44,439 nt of DNA from an uncultured Veillonellaceae bacterium (GTDB taxonomy: Bacteria; Bacillota; Negativicutes; Selenomonadales; Selenomonadaceae), in assembly GCA_900315575.1 (NCBI GenBank), contig OMZR01000005.1, forward strand, positions 1 through 44,439, in the 5' to 3' direction. The position numbers and the translations under genes are program-made. The first letter of the stretch is position 1. Each line of letters begins with the position of its first letter. Below the pieces are notes generated by a model, which worked only from the letters and a program-made list of their open reading frames with translations, was not told the DNA's origin and searched no databases. Below, one piece after another: positions 35,917 to 44,299 of the stretch.

Positions 35917-37971
35917 ATGAAAGTTTTCAAATACAGCAGATTCCTGATTGCCGTCATCGTCATCGGCCTCGTTGCGGCGCTCGCGATTGACGTGCAGCGC
36001 CACCATGTCGAAACGGCGAATACGCGCGTCGACATGGCCATCGACTACGAAGGCCTGCAGAAGCTCGCGCAGATGGAAGGCGTGCCGGAAGCCGATGTCC
36101 TCGCACAGGCGAAAGAAGCGGGCATCACGTCGCTCGCCGTCTACGAGACGACGTTCCAGAAGCTCAACGCGAATGGCAAGGCAACGGCCATCGCCGGCGC
36201 GCGCCTGCTCGAGAGCTACCATGACGGCACGATGACGGATCCCGCCTGGCGCACGCTTGTCGAGCAAGGAAAGATTGTCGGCACGGAAGCCTATGTTACG
36301 GGCCATGACACCCAGACGTACAAAGAGGTCAAAGAAGACCTCGTCCGCCGCCTCGGCGCGGACCGTGTGACGGTGCTGCAGGCAGGCGGGCAGGAAGTGC
36401 TCGCCGTCAAGGCGAATTATGAGACACTCCTCAAGATGAACCTCGGCATGCCGACGGACGAGATGAAGATCGTCAACGATGCGGGGTTCTACGTCCTCGC
36501 GCGTCCGAGCAATTACGAGAAGTGCACGCCGGACGATGTCAGGGCCGTGTTTGACCGCCTCGATGGTTTCCAGATTTCCGAAATCGTGTTCTCGGGCAAG
36601 CAGACGCTCGGCTCGTCGAGCACGACGGAAGCAATCCAGGCGACGATTGACGCGATGCGCGAGCGCCAGATCAATCTCGGCCTGATCGAGGATGTCACGC
36701 AGCTCCAGTTTTACAAGCAGACGGGCATGGAAGAGCTCGCGAAAGGTCTCGGCTATGACCATGTCGCGCGCCTCTACTCCATCCCGAAGGACGAGCAGCC
36801 GAAGCTCAAGGCGGCCACGGCCGTCGAGCGCTGGGCGAATACGGACATGGAGCGCAACATCCGCATCGACCTCCTGCGCATCTATGACCAGCCGGTGCCG
36901 GGCATGACGCTGATGGAAACGAACATGCAGTATTTCCGCGATACGCATGATGCGCTCGTCTCGCATGGCTTCACGATCGGCCCGTCCGATACGTTCCAGA
37001 AGTTCTATCCGTCCAAAGTCCTGCGCGGCATCCTGATGCTCGGCGTCGCGGCGGCGGGCGTGCTCTATCTCTCGCTGATTATCCCGCGGCTCAATGCGTC
37101 GGCGAAGTGGCAGCTGATTCTTTTCGTCATCTTCGGCCTCTGCGCGGCCGTGCCGGTCTTCATGGGCGCGGGTTCGAAGATTCGCGTGCTCGCGGCATTC
37201 GCGAGTGCGAATGTCTTCCCGTCGCTCGCCGTCATCTGGCAGCTCGACCGCATCCGCGCAAAGAAAGCCGAGGCGGGAAAGAGCCTGCCCGTGCTGATTG
37301 TGACGGCGGCTGTCGCGCTCGTCGTGACGGGCGCGCTCTCGTACATCGGCGCGGCGTACCTTTCGGGTTCGCTTGCTGATACGGAGTATCTCCTGGAATT
37401 CCAGATTTTTCGCGGCATCAAGCTGACGTTCGTGCTGCCGCTCGTGCTCGTCGGCATCGCGTTCCTGCAGCGCTTTGACGTCTTTGATGGCCGCATGGAC
37501 GACACGCAGGGCGTCATGGAGCAGCTCAAGCGCATCCTCGACATGCCTGTGCGCATCAAGACGCTGATCGGCCTCGCCATCGTCGGCGTCGCGGCCATCG
37601 TCTTTGTCGCGCGCAGCGGCCATACGAGCGGCATGCCCGTTTCGCAGACGGAGCTCCATTTCCGCGCCGTGCTCGAGCAGGCATTCTATGCGCGTCCGCG
37701 CACGAAAGAACTTTTGATTGGTCATCCGGCCTTCATGCTCGCCGTCATGGCGTTCTGGCGCAAGTGGCCGACGATGGTGTTCTTCGCGCTCGTGCTCGTC
37801 GCGACGATCGGGCAGGGTTCGATGGTCGAGACATTTGCGCACATGCGCACGCCAATCTACATGTCGTTCATGCGCGGCATCGGCGGCATCGCGCTCGGCG
37901 CCGCCATCGGCGCGGTCTGCATGGTGCTCATCGAGCTCTGGCAGCGCCTGCTTGCGAAAGTGACAAAATAA
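35917..37971 (+). CDS. DUF5693 polytopic membrane protein
   Basis: A 684-residue protein. One N-terminal membrane helix (FLIAVIVIGLVAALAIDV) is followed by a large extracytoplasmic domain (about 30-365) with an alpha/beta pattern (EADVLAQAKEAGITSLAVYE, FQISEIVFSGKQTLG). The C-terminal about 310 residues contain seven or eight membrane helices starting VLRGILMLGVAAAGVLYLSL. This matches the DUF5693 architecture typically found beside csaB. No catalytic function is known; a flippase or polymerase-like role for a cell-wall glycan is a guess from context. gaagga precedes the ATG. Confidence 0.82.
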   Translation: MKVFKYSRFLIAVIVIGLVAALAIDVQRHHVETANTRVDMAIDYEGLQKLAQMEGVPEADVLAQAKEAGITSLAVYETTFQKLNANGKATAIAGARLLESYHDGTMTDPAWRTLVEQGKIVGTEAYVTGHDTQTYKEVKEDLVRRLGADRVTVLQAGGQEVLAVKANYETLLKMNLGMPTDEMKIVNDAGFYVLARPSNYEKCTPDDVRAVFDRLDGFQISEIVFSGKQTLGSSSTTEAIQATIDAMRERQINLGLIEDVTQLQFYKQTGMEELAKGLGYDHVARLYSIPKDEQPKLKAATAVERWANTDMERNIRIDLLRIYDQPVPGMTLMETNMQYFRDTHDALVSHGFTIGPSDTFQKFYPSKVLRGILMLGVAAAGVLYLSLIIPRLNASAKWQLILFVIFGLCAAVPVFMGAGSKIRVLAAFASANVFPSLAVIWQLDRIRAKKAEAGKSLPVLIVTAAVALVVTGALSYIGAAYLSGSLADTEYLLEFQIFRGIKLTFVLPLVLVGIAFLQRFDVFDGRMDDTQGVMEQLKRILDMPVRIKTLIGLAIVGVAAIVFVARSGHTSGMPVSQTELHFRAVLEQAFYARPRTKELLIGHPAFMLAVMAFWRKWPTMVFFALVLVATIGQGSMVETFAHMRTPIYMSFMRGIGGIALGAAIGAVCMVLIELWQRLLAKVTK

Positions 37972-37994
37972 AAAGAGGAGAAATCGAAAGGCCT

Positions 37995-39113
37995 ATGAGG
38001 AACCTTGTGGTATCCGGATACTACGGCTCGAAGAACGCGGGCGACGAAGCGATGCTCGCGGCGATGCTGGAAGTCCTATCCGACCTCGACCCAAAACTGC
38101 ATATCACGGTCATCTCGGCGGATCCGGAGGACACGAGGGAGCGCCACGGCGTCGATGCCGTGGGCTGGCTCGACATCACGGCCATCCTGCAGCTTTTAGG
38201 CCATGCCGACCTCCTGATTTCGGGCGGTGGCAGCCTGCTGCAGAATGTCACGAGCCGCCGGAGCCTTTACTACTACCTCGGCATCATCTTTCTCGCGCTC
38301 GCCGTGCACACGCCCGTCATGCTCTACGCGCAGGGCATCGGCCCCATCGAGGGCGGTCTCGCGCGCTGGCTCATGAAAAAAATCGTGAATCGCACGAAGC
38401 TCATCACCGTCCGCGACCACGGCTCGCTCGAAGAACTCGCGCGCCTCGGCATCCGGAAGCCGCGCATCGAGGCGACGGCCGATGCCGTGCTCGCCATTCA
38501 TCCTGTCGACAAAGAGGCGGGACGCCACATCCTGACAGAGGCCGGAGCCGAAGGCGCAAAGCCCGTCATCGGCATCTCCGTGCGCGAGTGGTGCGGCTGG
38601 ACGCATTACAAGGACGTGCTCGCGAGCGTCGCGCAGGAAGTCGTCATGCGCTATGATGCGCGCGTCGTGTTCCTGCCGATGCAGTACCCCGAGGACGTCC
38701 GCGCGGCAGAATCCATCGCGGAGCGCATCGAGGGCGCGGCGAAAGCGCAGGTGACGGTGCTGCCCGGCGAATACCGCACGCACGAGCTCCTTTCGCTCGT
38801 CGGCAACATGGACCTCATGATTGCCATCCGCCTCCACGCGCTGATCTTCGCTGGCGTCATGGGCGTGCCGATGATCGGCATCTCGTACGATCCGAAAATC
38901 GACCGCTTCCTCGACTCCATCGGCGAGACGCCCGTCGGCAGCCTCGAAAACGTCACGCCGGACGAACTCCTCGCCGCCGTGCAGGATAAATGGGAACACC
39001 GCAAAGCCATCCGCCAGCACACGGCGGCCCTGCTCAAAAAGCAGCGCGGCCTCGCGGAACGGAGCGCGGAACTCGCGGTCGGATTGCTGGATACGGATGC
39101 AGGAAAGAAATGA
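37995..39113 (+). CDS. csaB: Polysaccharide pyruvyl transferase CsaB
   Basis: A 372-residue CsaB. NLVVSGYYGSKNAGDEAMLA at the N-terminus, then HADLLISGGGSLLQNVTSRR, VMLYAQGIGPIEG and the C-terminal MIAIRLHALIFAGVMGVPMI, the family's nucleotide/phosphate-site His block. CsaB adds pyruvate ketals to secondary cell-wall polymers so that SLH domains can bind. In Negativicutes SLH-bearing OmpM-type proteins tie the outer membrane to peptidoglycan; whether CsaB serves this here is inferred. The frame is open further upstream but conservation and aaagg fix the ATG at 37995. Confidence 0.93.
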   Translation: MRNLVVSGYYGSKNAGDEAMLAAMLEVLSDLDPKLHITVISADPEDTRERHGVDAVGWLDITAILQLLGHADLLISGGGSLLQNVTSRRSLYYYLGIIFLALAVHTPVMLYAQGIGPIEGGLARWLMKKIVNRTKLITVRDHGSLEELARLGIRKPRIEATADAVLAIHPVDKEAGRHILTEAGAEGAKPVIGISVREWCGWTHYKDVLASVAQEVVMRYDARVVFLPMQYPEDVRAAESIAERIEGAAKAQVTVLPGEYRTHELLSLVGNMDLMIAIRLHALIFAGVMGVPMIGISYDPKIDRFLDSIGETPVGSLENVTPDELLAAVQDKWEHRKAIRQHTAALLKKQRGLAERSAELAVGLLDTDAGKK

Positions 39114-39153
39114 AATACGGAAGCCCTTCCAAGGGCGAATGAGCATATCTTAT

Positions 39154-39220
39154 ACAGGAGCCCCCCTCCCAGAGGGGGGACGGGCCGCGTGAGCGGCGGG
39201 GGGAGTCCCTTGTAGGATTG
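39154..39220 (+). repeat. Interspersed palindromic repeat, type A, copy b
   Basis: Stem 1 CCCCCT/AGGGGG, ggacg, stem 2 GCCGC-gtga-GCGGC, then ggggggagtccctt. It forms the left half of an inverted pair with the copy at 39300-39363, separated by a 16-bp hairpin. Confidence 0.85.
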
Positions 39221-39237
39221 TGTGAGGAAAGAGACAG

Positions 39238-39286
39238 AACTTCCGCGGGTGCGATGGTGAAATTCTTATGCGCACCCGCGAAAGTT
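39238..39286 (+). repeat. 16-bp stem-loop between repeat copies b and c
   Basis: 39238-39253 pairs with 39271-39286 with a single mismatch (position 39243); the loop is 17 nt. It has no T-run. It sits centrally between two inversely oriented interspersed repeats. No gene lies in 39114-39392. Confidence 0.8.
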
Positions 39287-39299
39287 GTATTCTACTTTT

Positions 39300-39363
39300 T
39301 CACCAGTCGTGCAGGGGACTCCCCCAGTCGCCTATCGGCGACAGCCCCCTCAAAGAAGGGGCC
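39300..39363 (-). repeat. Interspersed palindromic repeat, type B, copy c
   Basis: Read on the minus strand: ggcccc, stem 1 CCCTT/GAGGG-like, then ctgtcg, stem 2 GTCGCC-gata-GGCGAC, tgggggagtcccctgc. Ends 30 nt before the ftsE start. Confidence 0.8.
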
Positions 39364-39392
39364 AAAACGAAATGATGAGGGAGGACTGTTCC

Positions 39393-40088
39393 TTGATCCA
39401 TATGCGAAACGTCTCGAAAATCTACGACAACGGCGCCGTGGCGCTCGACCGGGCGAGCGTCGATATCGAGAGCGGCGAGTTCGTCTTTATCGTCGGCGCG
39501 AGCGGCGCGGGGAAATCGACGTTCATCAAGATGCTGTTCCGCGAGGAGCTTCCGACATCGGGCGAGCTCGTCGTCAACGGCCACGACATCCGCAAGATGA
39601 CGCGCAAGGAAGTGCCGTATCTGCGGCGCGAGCTCGGCGTCATTTTCCAGGACTACCGCCTGCTTCCCGACAAGACAGTCTTTGAGAACGTGGCCTTTGC
39701 CATGCAGGTCATCGAGGCGCCGCGCCGCCTGAAGCAGCGGAGTGTCAATTCCGTGCTCGACGTCGTCGGCCTGCGCGACAAGTACAAGTGCTTCCCGCAT
39801 CAGCTTTCGGGCGGCGAGCAGCAGCGCGTCGCGATTGCGCGCGCTATCGTCAACGACCCGGCCATCGTCATCGCCGACGAGCCGACGGGCAACCTCGACC
39901 CCGAGACGAGCTGGGACATCATGGACATCTTCACGCGCATCAACCGCGCAGGCACGACCATCGTCATGGCGACGCATGACAAGGCCATCGTCGACACGAT
40001 GCGCCGCCGCGTCATCGCCATCGAGGACGGTCACATCGTGCGCGACGAGGCGCGAGGGGGGTATGGGTATGAAGCTGCAAACAAGTGA
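39393..40088 (+). CDS. ftsE: Cell-division ATPase FtsE
   Basis: A 231-residue ABC ATPase. [20 protein letters not shown], Walker [21 protein letters not shown]-loop [20 protein letters not shown], signature [20 protein letters not shown], Walker [21 protein letters not shown]. The FIKMLFREE sequence after Walker A is typical of FtsE. With FtsX it activates peptidoglycan hydrolases at division. TTG start at 39393, eight bases after gggagg, giving the M-I-x-M start of Firmicute FtsE proteins; an ATG at 39402 is the alternative. Confidence 0.97.
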   Translation: MIHMRNVSKIYDNGAVALDRASVDIESGEFVFIVGASGAGKSTFIKMLFREELPTSGELVVNGHDIRKMTRKEVPYLRRELGVIFQDYRLLPDKTVFENVAFAMQVIEAPRRLKQRSVNSVLDVVGLRDKYKCFPHQLSGGEQQRVAIARAIVNDPAIVIADEPTGNLDPETSWDIMDIFTRINRAGTTIVMATHDKAIVDTMRRRVIAIEDGHIVRDEARGGYGYEAANK

Positions 40089-40956
40089 GTATTTCATCCA
40101 GGAGGTCTTCCGCAGCCTGCGGCGCAACAACTGGATGAGCTTCGCGTCCATCGGCACGGTCGCCGTCTCGCTGTTCGTGCTCGGCGTGTTCCTGCTGCTC
40201 GTGCTCAATATGAACCGCATGGCGTCGGCGCTCGAGTCGCAGGTGCAGATCAGCGTCTACCTCGAAGATGGGTTGAGTGCTGACGACCGACAGGACATCG
40301 CCTCCGACATCGAGGCGCTGCAGGGGATCGAGAGCATCCGCTATATCAGCAAGGACGAGGCGAAAGCGCGCCTCGAGGACCGTCTCGGCGACCAGAAATA
40401 TCTCCTGGACGCGCTTGGCGACAAGAATCCGCTGCCCGATTCGTTCGAAGTCGTCGTCAAGAGCCCCGACCTCGTCGAGACGGCCGCAAAAGCCATCGAC
40501 CGCATGGACGGTGTTCAGGAAGCGAAGTACGGGCAGGACGTCATCGAGCACCTGTTCGCCATCACGCGCCTTATCCGCATCTTCGGCCTCGTGCTCATGG
40601 TGCTGCTTGCGGGCGCGACGCTTTTCATCATCAGCAACACGATCCGGCTGACGGTGTTCGCGCGGCGCAAGGAAATCGCGATCATGAAATACGTCGGCGC
40701 GACAGACTGGTTCATCCGCTGGCCGTTCCTGCTCGAGGGCATGGTGCTCGGCTTTGTCGGCGGCGTCATCGCGGCCGTCGCGCTCCGGAGCTTCTATGCG
40801 GCGATGGCGGCAAAAATCACGGATACGCTGACATTCTTCCCGCTGATGCCGCAATACCCGTCCATGAACTATATCACCGTCGCGCTGCTGCTGGCCGGCA
40901 TGGCCATCGGCGCCCTCGGCTCAGCACTCTCGCTGAAACGGTTCTTGAAAGTATAA
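40069..40956 (+). CDS. ftsX: Cell-division protein FtsX (permease-like)
   Basis: A 295-residue FtsX: one helix after the cytoplasmic LRRNNWMSFASIGTVAVSLF, an extracytoplasmic loop (about 55-165, with VQISVYLEDGLSADDRQDIA), then three C-terminal helices, with RKEIAIMKYVGATDWFIRWP after the second. It senses or signals to periplasmic EnvC/PcsB-like coiled-coil proteins; such a protein is encoded two genes downstream. The ATG at 40069 is favoured by spacing from gaggggg and overlaps ftsE by 20 nt. Confidence 0.96.
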   Translation: MKLQTSEYFIQEVFRSLRRNNWMSFASIGTVAVSLFVLGVFLLLVLNMNRMASALESQVQISVYLEDGLSADDRQDIASDIEALQGIESIRYISKDEAKARLEDRLGDQKYLLDALGDKNPLPDSFEVVVKSPDLVETAAKAIDRMDGVQEAKYGQDVIEHLFAITRLIRIFGLVLMVLLAGATLFIISNTIRLTVFARRKEIAIMKYVGATDWFIRWPFLLEGMVLGFVGGVIAAVALRSFYAAMAAKITDTLTFFPLMPQYPSMNYITVALLLAGMAIGALGSALSLKRFLKV

Positions 40957-40957
40957 C

Positions 40958-41017
40958 CAAACTTCAGCCCCCCTCACAGAGGGGGGACGGGCCCGAAGGG
41001 CGGGGGGAGTGTCGAAG
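40958..41017 (+). repeat. Interspersed palindromic repeat, type A, copy d
   Basis: caaacttcag, stem 1 CCCCCT/AGGGGG, ggacg, stem 2 GCCC-gaa-GGGC, ggggggagtg. The lead-in caaacttcagcc is shared with copy e. It splits ftsX from the M23 peptidase gene. Confidence 0.85.
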
Positions 41018-41080
41018 GTAGAGACTGGCAATATAATCGATTGTGAAGTCGAAGGGAATCCGCTGAAAGAAGGCAAAACA

Positions 41081-42211
41081 TTGCAATTCCAGAACACAAA
41101 ACTTACAGCTCTGGCTGTAGCAATTGCCATTGCCGCAGCTCCGCTTACATCTTTCGCCGCCTCCCTCGAGGACGAGCAGAAGAGCTACGAGGAGCAGGCA
41201 CAGCAGAAGAAGCAGAAGAGCGACGAGATTCAGGGGCAGATCGAGAGCTTTTCCGAGGTCAAGCGCCAGCTTGACGAGGAGGCGGACAAGGCCATCGCCG
41301 AGCACAAGCAGTGCAAGGCCGCGCTCGATGAGACGGAAGGCCGCATGAAGGAGAACAGCGACCGACTCGAAGTGCTCGGCAAGGACTACGAGCAGAAGAG
41401 CGACCGCCTCGGCACCCGCGTGCGCGACATCTACATGCATGGCCAGATTTCGTACCTCGACGTGCTGTTCGGCGCGAAGGATTTCGGCGACCTCATGACG
41501 CGCATGGATCTCCTGAAACGCGTCATTCACGACGACTACGAGCTCGTGCATACCGTGCTCGACGAGAAGCAGGAAATCGAGACGCGGCAGGCTGAGCTTG
41601 AAAAAGACAAGAAGACGCAGGCCGAAGAAGAGCAGAAGACACGCGCGGCACGCGAAGTCATGGAGCAGAAAGTCGCGAAGCAGAAAGCGCTCATCGAGAA
41701 GATGAAGAGCGACAAGGCCGTCTTCGACCAGCAGTATGACGAGCTCATGGCGGCATCGAAGCAGATTGCTGAAATGATCCGCGGCAGCCACTACCGCGTG
41801 GAGCCATCTTCGGGCGGAGGCTCGGGCTCGGGCGGCATGATTTGGCCGATTTCCGGGCCGATCACGAGCGAGTTCGGCTGGCGCACGCACCCGATTACGG
41901 GCGACCAGCGTTTCCACAGCGGCCTCGACATCGGCGGCGACTACGGCATCCCCGTGCATGCCGCACAGTCTGGCACCGTCACGTATGCGGGCTGGGTTTC
42001 GGGCTATGGCAACACGGTCATCATCGACCACGGCGGCGGCATCACGACGCTTTACGGCCACAACCAGTCGCTCGCCGTCAGCGAGGGGCAGTCGGTCTCG
42101 CAGGGACAGACCATTTCCTACTGCGGCTCGACGGGCAACTCCACGGGCCCGCACTGTCATTTCGAGGTTCGCCAGAATGGCGAGCCCGTGAGCCCGTACG
42201 GCTATCTCTAA
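41081..42211 (+). CDS. EnvC-like M23 murein hydrolase/activator
   Basis: A 376-residue exported protein. Signal peptide (about 1-27, ending TSFAA) from a TTG start, with aagaagg 7 nt upstream; an upstream GTG at 41009 would begin inside the repeat. Long coiled coil (about 28-235), Gly/Ser linker (SSGGGSGSGG), C-terminal M23/LytM domain. Zinc ligands H279, D283 (HSGLDIG) and H360 in PHCHFE, with catalytic H327 and H358, all present, so unlike E. coli EnvC it may be an active endopeptidase. Position after ftsEX suggests it is the FtsX-regulated hydrolase. Confidence 0.92.
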   Translation: MQFQNTKLTALAVAIAIAAAPLTSFAASLEDEQKSYEEQAQQKKQKSDEIQGQIESFSEVKRQLDEEADKAIAEHKQCKAALDETEGRMKENSDRLEVLGKDYEQKSDRLGTRVRDIYMHGQISYLDVLFGAKDFGDLMTRMDLLKRVIHDDYELVHTVLDEKQEIETRQAELEKDKKTQAEEEQKTRAAREVMEQKVAKQKALIEKMKSDKAVFDQQYDELMAASKQIAEMIRGSHYRVEPSSGGGSGSGGMIWPISGPITSEFGWRTHPITGDQRFHSGLDIGGDYGIPVHAAQSGTVTYAGWVSGYGNTVIIDHGGGITTLYGHNQSLAVSEGQSVSQGQTISYCGSTGNSTGPHCHFEVRQNGEPVSPYGYL

Positions 42212-42223
42212 GAGGGAAATTTT

Positions 42224-43387
42224 ATGAAGAAAAAGAAAATCCTGCTCGGCATCCTCGCGGGCCTCGGCTGCGCGATTGCCGGCAGTGCCATCACGATTGC
42301 CGGCATCAGCTATGCGCTCGGCTTCACGGGCGACAGCATTCAGAACCTCGTGCGCTTCGTCGGCGTGCGGCGCTTCATCGAATCGCGCTATGTTGGCGAC
42401 GTCGATGACACGGCGCTCATGGACGGCGCCATCAGCGGCATGGTGCAGTCGCTCGGCGACCCGCATTCGCTCTACATGGATCCGAAGATGTACGGCCAGC
42501 TCATGGATCAGACCGAGGGCACGTTCGGCGGCATCGGCATCTACATGGGCTTCAAGGACGGCAAAGTCTCCGTCATCTCCGTCATGGACGGCACGCCGGG
42601 CGAAAAGGCGGGCCTGCAGGCGGGTGACGAGATCACGGCCATCGACGGCACGCCGACGAGCGAGTACCAGCCCGAGGAAATCGCGCTGCACATCCGCGGC
42701 GAAGTCGGCACGAACGTTACGCTGACGATTCATCGCGAGGGCGAAGAGGATGCAGACTACACGATCGAGCGCGCGACGATCCAGATGAAGACGGTCGCAG
42801 GCAAGATGCTCGATGAAAGCACGGGTCTCGGCTACATCCGCATTGGCAACTTCGCCGAGAACACGGGCAAGGAATTCCAGGAACAGCTGACGGCGCTCGA
42901 AGGGCAGGGCATGAAAGGCCTGATCCTCGACCTGCGCGAAAACCCCGGCGGCCTCATCAAATCGTGCACGGAAGTCGCGAATCTCGTCGTGCCGAAAGGC
43001 CCGATTGTCTCCGTCGTGGACAAGAATGGCAAGACGCAGGAATACGACTCCGACCTCGAAGCGAGCAAGTACCCGATCGTCGTGCTGATCGACGGCAACA
43101 GCGCAAGTGCGGCCGAAATCCTCGCGGGCGCGCTGCAGGACACGGGCGCCGCAACGCTCGTCGGCACGACGAGCTACGGCAAGGGCTCCGTGCAGGTCGT
43201 CGTCCCGATGTACCACGACGACGCCGTCAAGCTCACGATTGCGAAATACTACACCCCGAGCGGCCGCAGCATCGACGGCACAGGCATCGACCCCGATGTC
43301 GTCGTCGAACTTCAGAAAGGCGCAGGGAGCGACGTGCAGCTCGAAAAAGCAGAAGAAGTGTTGCGGGGAATTGTAAAAACCGATTGA
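42224..43387 (+). CDS. C-terminal processing protease (S41, CtpA/CtpB-like)
   Basis: A 387-residue protease. An N-terminal membrane anchor (about 6-33) is followed by a PDZ domain (about 95-185, FGGIGIYMGFKDGKVSVISV) and the S41 core. Catalytic S295 in GNSASAAEILAGAL and K320 in SYGKGSVQ are spaced exactly as in E. coli Prc. It trims or degrades periplasmic substrates and in this setting may control the neighbouring peptidoglycan hydrolase. gaggg before the ATG; 12 nt after the M23 gene, hence one operon. No LPS- or spore-specific features. Confidence 0.95.
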   Translation: MKKKKILLGILAGLGCAIAGSAITIAGISYALGFTGDSIQNLVRFVGVRRFIESRYVGDVDDTALMDGAISGMVQSLGDPHSLYMDPKMYGQLMDQTEGTFGGIGIYMGFKDGKVSVISVMDGTPGEKAGLQAGDEITAIDGTPTSEYQPEEIALHIRGEVGTNVTLTIHREGEEDADYTIERATIQMKTVAGKMLDESTGLGYIRIGNFAENTGKEFQEQLTALEGQGMKGLILDLRENPGGLIKSCTEVANLVVPKGPIVSVVDKNGKTQEYDSDLEASKYPIVVLIDGNSASAAEILAGALQDTGAATLVGTTSYGKGSVQVVVPMYHDDAVKLTIAKYYTPSGRSIDGTGIDPDVVVELQKGAGSDVQLEKAEEVLRGIVKTD

Positions 43388-43434
43388 TTCCGCTTGTAAA
43401 AGAGAATACAATAAGATATGAGGAGGGATGTCTT

Positions 43435-43716
43435 ATGGAAATTGCAACCATTCAAGAGGCTGTTCGGAGGATTGCACATCATTATCCTGTACGCCAAGTA
43501 ACGCTTTTTGGTTCACAAGCGGATGGAACAGCAGGGCAAGGCAGTGATGTCGATCTCATTGTCGAATTTTCCGAACCCATCACGCTCCTCACGCTCGCAC
43601 GAATGAAACAGGAATTGGAAGACATCCTCGGTACGAACGTTGATCTGATTCACGGCCCGATGCGTGATACGGACATGATTGAAGTGCATCAGCAGGTAGT
43701 GCTCTATGCAGCATAG
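43435..43716 (+). CDS. mntA: MntA-type antitoxin nucleotidyltransferase
   Basis: A 93-residue minimal nucleotidyltransferase. The motif GSQADGTAGQGSDVDL (residues 27-42) gives the exact GSX10DXD pattern of MntA antitoxins, which AMPylate and so neutralise HepT RNase toxins; a third acidic residue is likely in NVDLIHG. Excellent aggaggg ribosome binding site. It overlaps the following hepT remnant by 11 nt, the normal coupled arrangement. The catalytic motif looks intact though the toxin gene is broken, leaving an orphan antitoxin. Confidence 0.9.
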   Translation: MEIATIQEAVRRIAHHYPVRQVTLFGSQADGTAGQGSDVDLIVEFSEPITLLTLARMKQELEDILGTNVDLIHGPMRDTDMIEVHQQVVLYAA

Positions 43717-43932
43717 AGACAAAATTATCTTGCAGAAGATCGTCGAGGAGATCGACATGGGTACAAAGCTCTTGGGCGATGCGTCTCTCGATGCATTCCT
43801 GCAAGACGAAATGCAAAAACGTGCCATCGGTATCAGACGCTTCGCATGGAAGATGTGTATCAAACTGTGCGAGATGAGTTTCCTGGGATTCGGAAGCAGA
43901 TGGTTCAGATTTTGAGACATGAAACGAAATGA
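43706..43932 (+). pseudogene. hepT: hepT toxin remnant with internal deletion and frameshift
   Basis: Frame 1 (from ATG 43706) encodes a normal HepT N-terminus: HRDKIILQKIVEEIDMGTKL, then DASLDAFLQDEMQKRA. It then switches to unrelated residues and stops at 43913-43915. In the next frame, from about 43822 to the TGA at 43930-43932, the sequence reads HRYQTLRMEDVYQTVRDEFP and continues GIRKQMVQIL, the normal HepT C-terminus starting at the end of the R-x(4-6)-H-x-Y motif. About 40-45 codons between are missing, including the catalytic Arg, and the frame is shifted. So the toxin is inactivated. Confidence 0.8.
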
Positions 43933-43986
43933 GGTACGCCTTCCATACGAAGGTTCTGGCGCTGCTGGGAAAAATAAAATACGACG

Positions 43987-44029
43987 AAAACGGACGAATC
44001 CCTGGTACGGGAATTCGTCCGTTTTCTTG
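43987..44029 (+). terminator. Terminator after the mntA-hepT remnant
   Basis: Long stem: aaaacggacgaat-ccc pairs with ggg-a-attcgtccgtttt (one bulge), six-base loop, followed by cttgtttt. Confidence 0.88.
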
Positions 44030-44035
44030 TTTTCT

Positions 44036-44088
44036 GCATTCCGTGCCAAAAAAGTGCATTTCGTGCCACGTTCCCCCATCTGCGGGGG
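44036..44088 (+). repeat. Imperfect 13-bp direct repeat and a C/G hairpin
   Basis: GCATTCCGTGCCA (44036-44048) and GCATTTCGTGCCA (44053-44065) differ at one base. They are followed by CCCCC-atctgc-GGGGG (44073-44088) and atttta. No gene is seen in 43933-44439; apart from the listed repeats and terminator this stretch holds nothing I recognise. Confidence 0.5.
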
Positions 44089-44145
44089 ATTTTATGGTAT
44101 GGTAGAAGCGAAAAAGAAGGAACTAGGAAAGCCACCCCCAGCGGT

Positions 44146-44160
44146 AATGTCATTAAGTTA
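44146..44160 (+). repeat. 15-bp direct repeat, left copy
   Basis: AATGTCATTAAGTTA, identical to 44356-44370. The two copies flank the inverted repeat pair e/f. Confidence 0.8.
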
Positions 44161-44173
44161 AGCGATGAGCCAT

Positions 44174-44255
44174 TCAAACTTCAGCCTCCCTCTGGAGGGA
44201 GGGGGACCGCGAAGCGGTGGTGGGAGTAGTAGGATGCGATAGCCTGACAAGAATG
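44174..44255 (+). repeat. Interspersed palindromic repeat, type A, copy e
   Basis: caaacttcag, stem 1 CCTCCCT/AGGGAGG, ggg, stem 2 ACCGC-gaa-GCGGT, ggtgggagtagtaggatgcg, tail agcctgacaagaatgc. Nearly identical to copy a over its whole length. Confidence 0.88.
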
Positions 44256-44260
44256 CAATC

Positions 44261-44281
44261 GTTGCTAAAGTCTTTAGCAAC
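44261..44281 (+). repeat. Perfect 10-bp inverted repeat between copies e and f
   Basis: GTTGCTAAAG (44261-44270) and CTTTAGCAAC (44272-44281) around a single T. A second stem, GTGCTG 44282-44287 with CAGCAC 44304-44309, follows. Confidence 0.8.
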
Positions 44282-44299
44282 GTGCTGCAGATCTGTTTG

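Noticed and set aside
37764..37994. Upstream extension of csaB by 77 codons
   Set aside because: It overlaps the DUF5693 gene in another frame, and family conservation begins at MRNLVVSGYYG.
40964..43411. 815-codon open frame antisense to the M23 and S41 genes
   Set aside because: Low-complexity Arg/Ala/Leu sequence produced by codon bias; both plus-strand genes have complete catalytic motifs.
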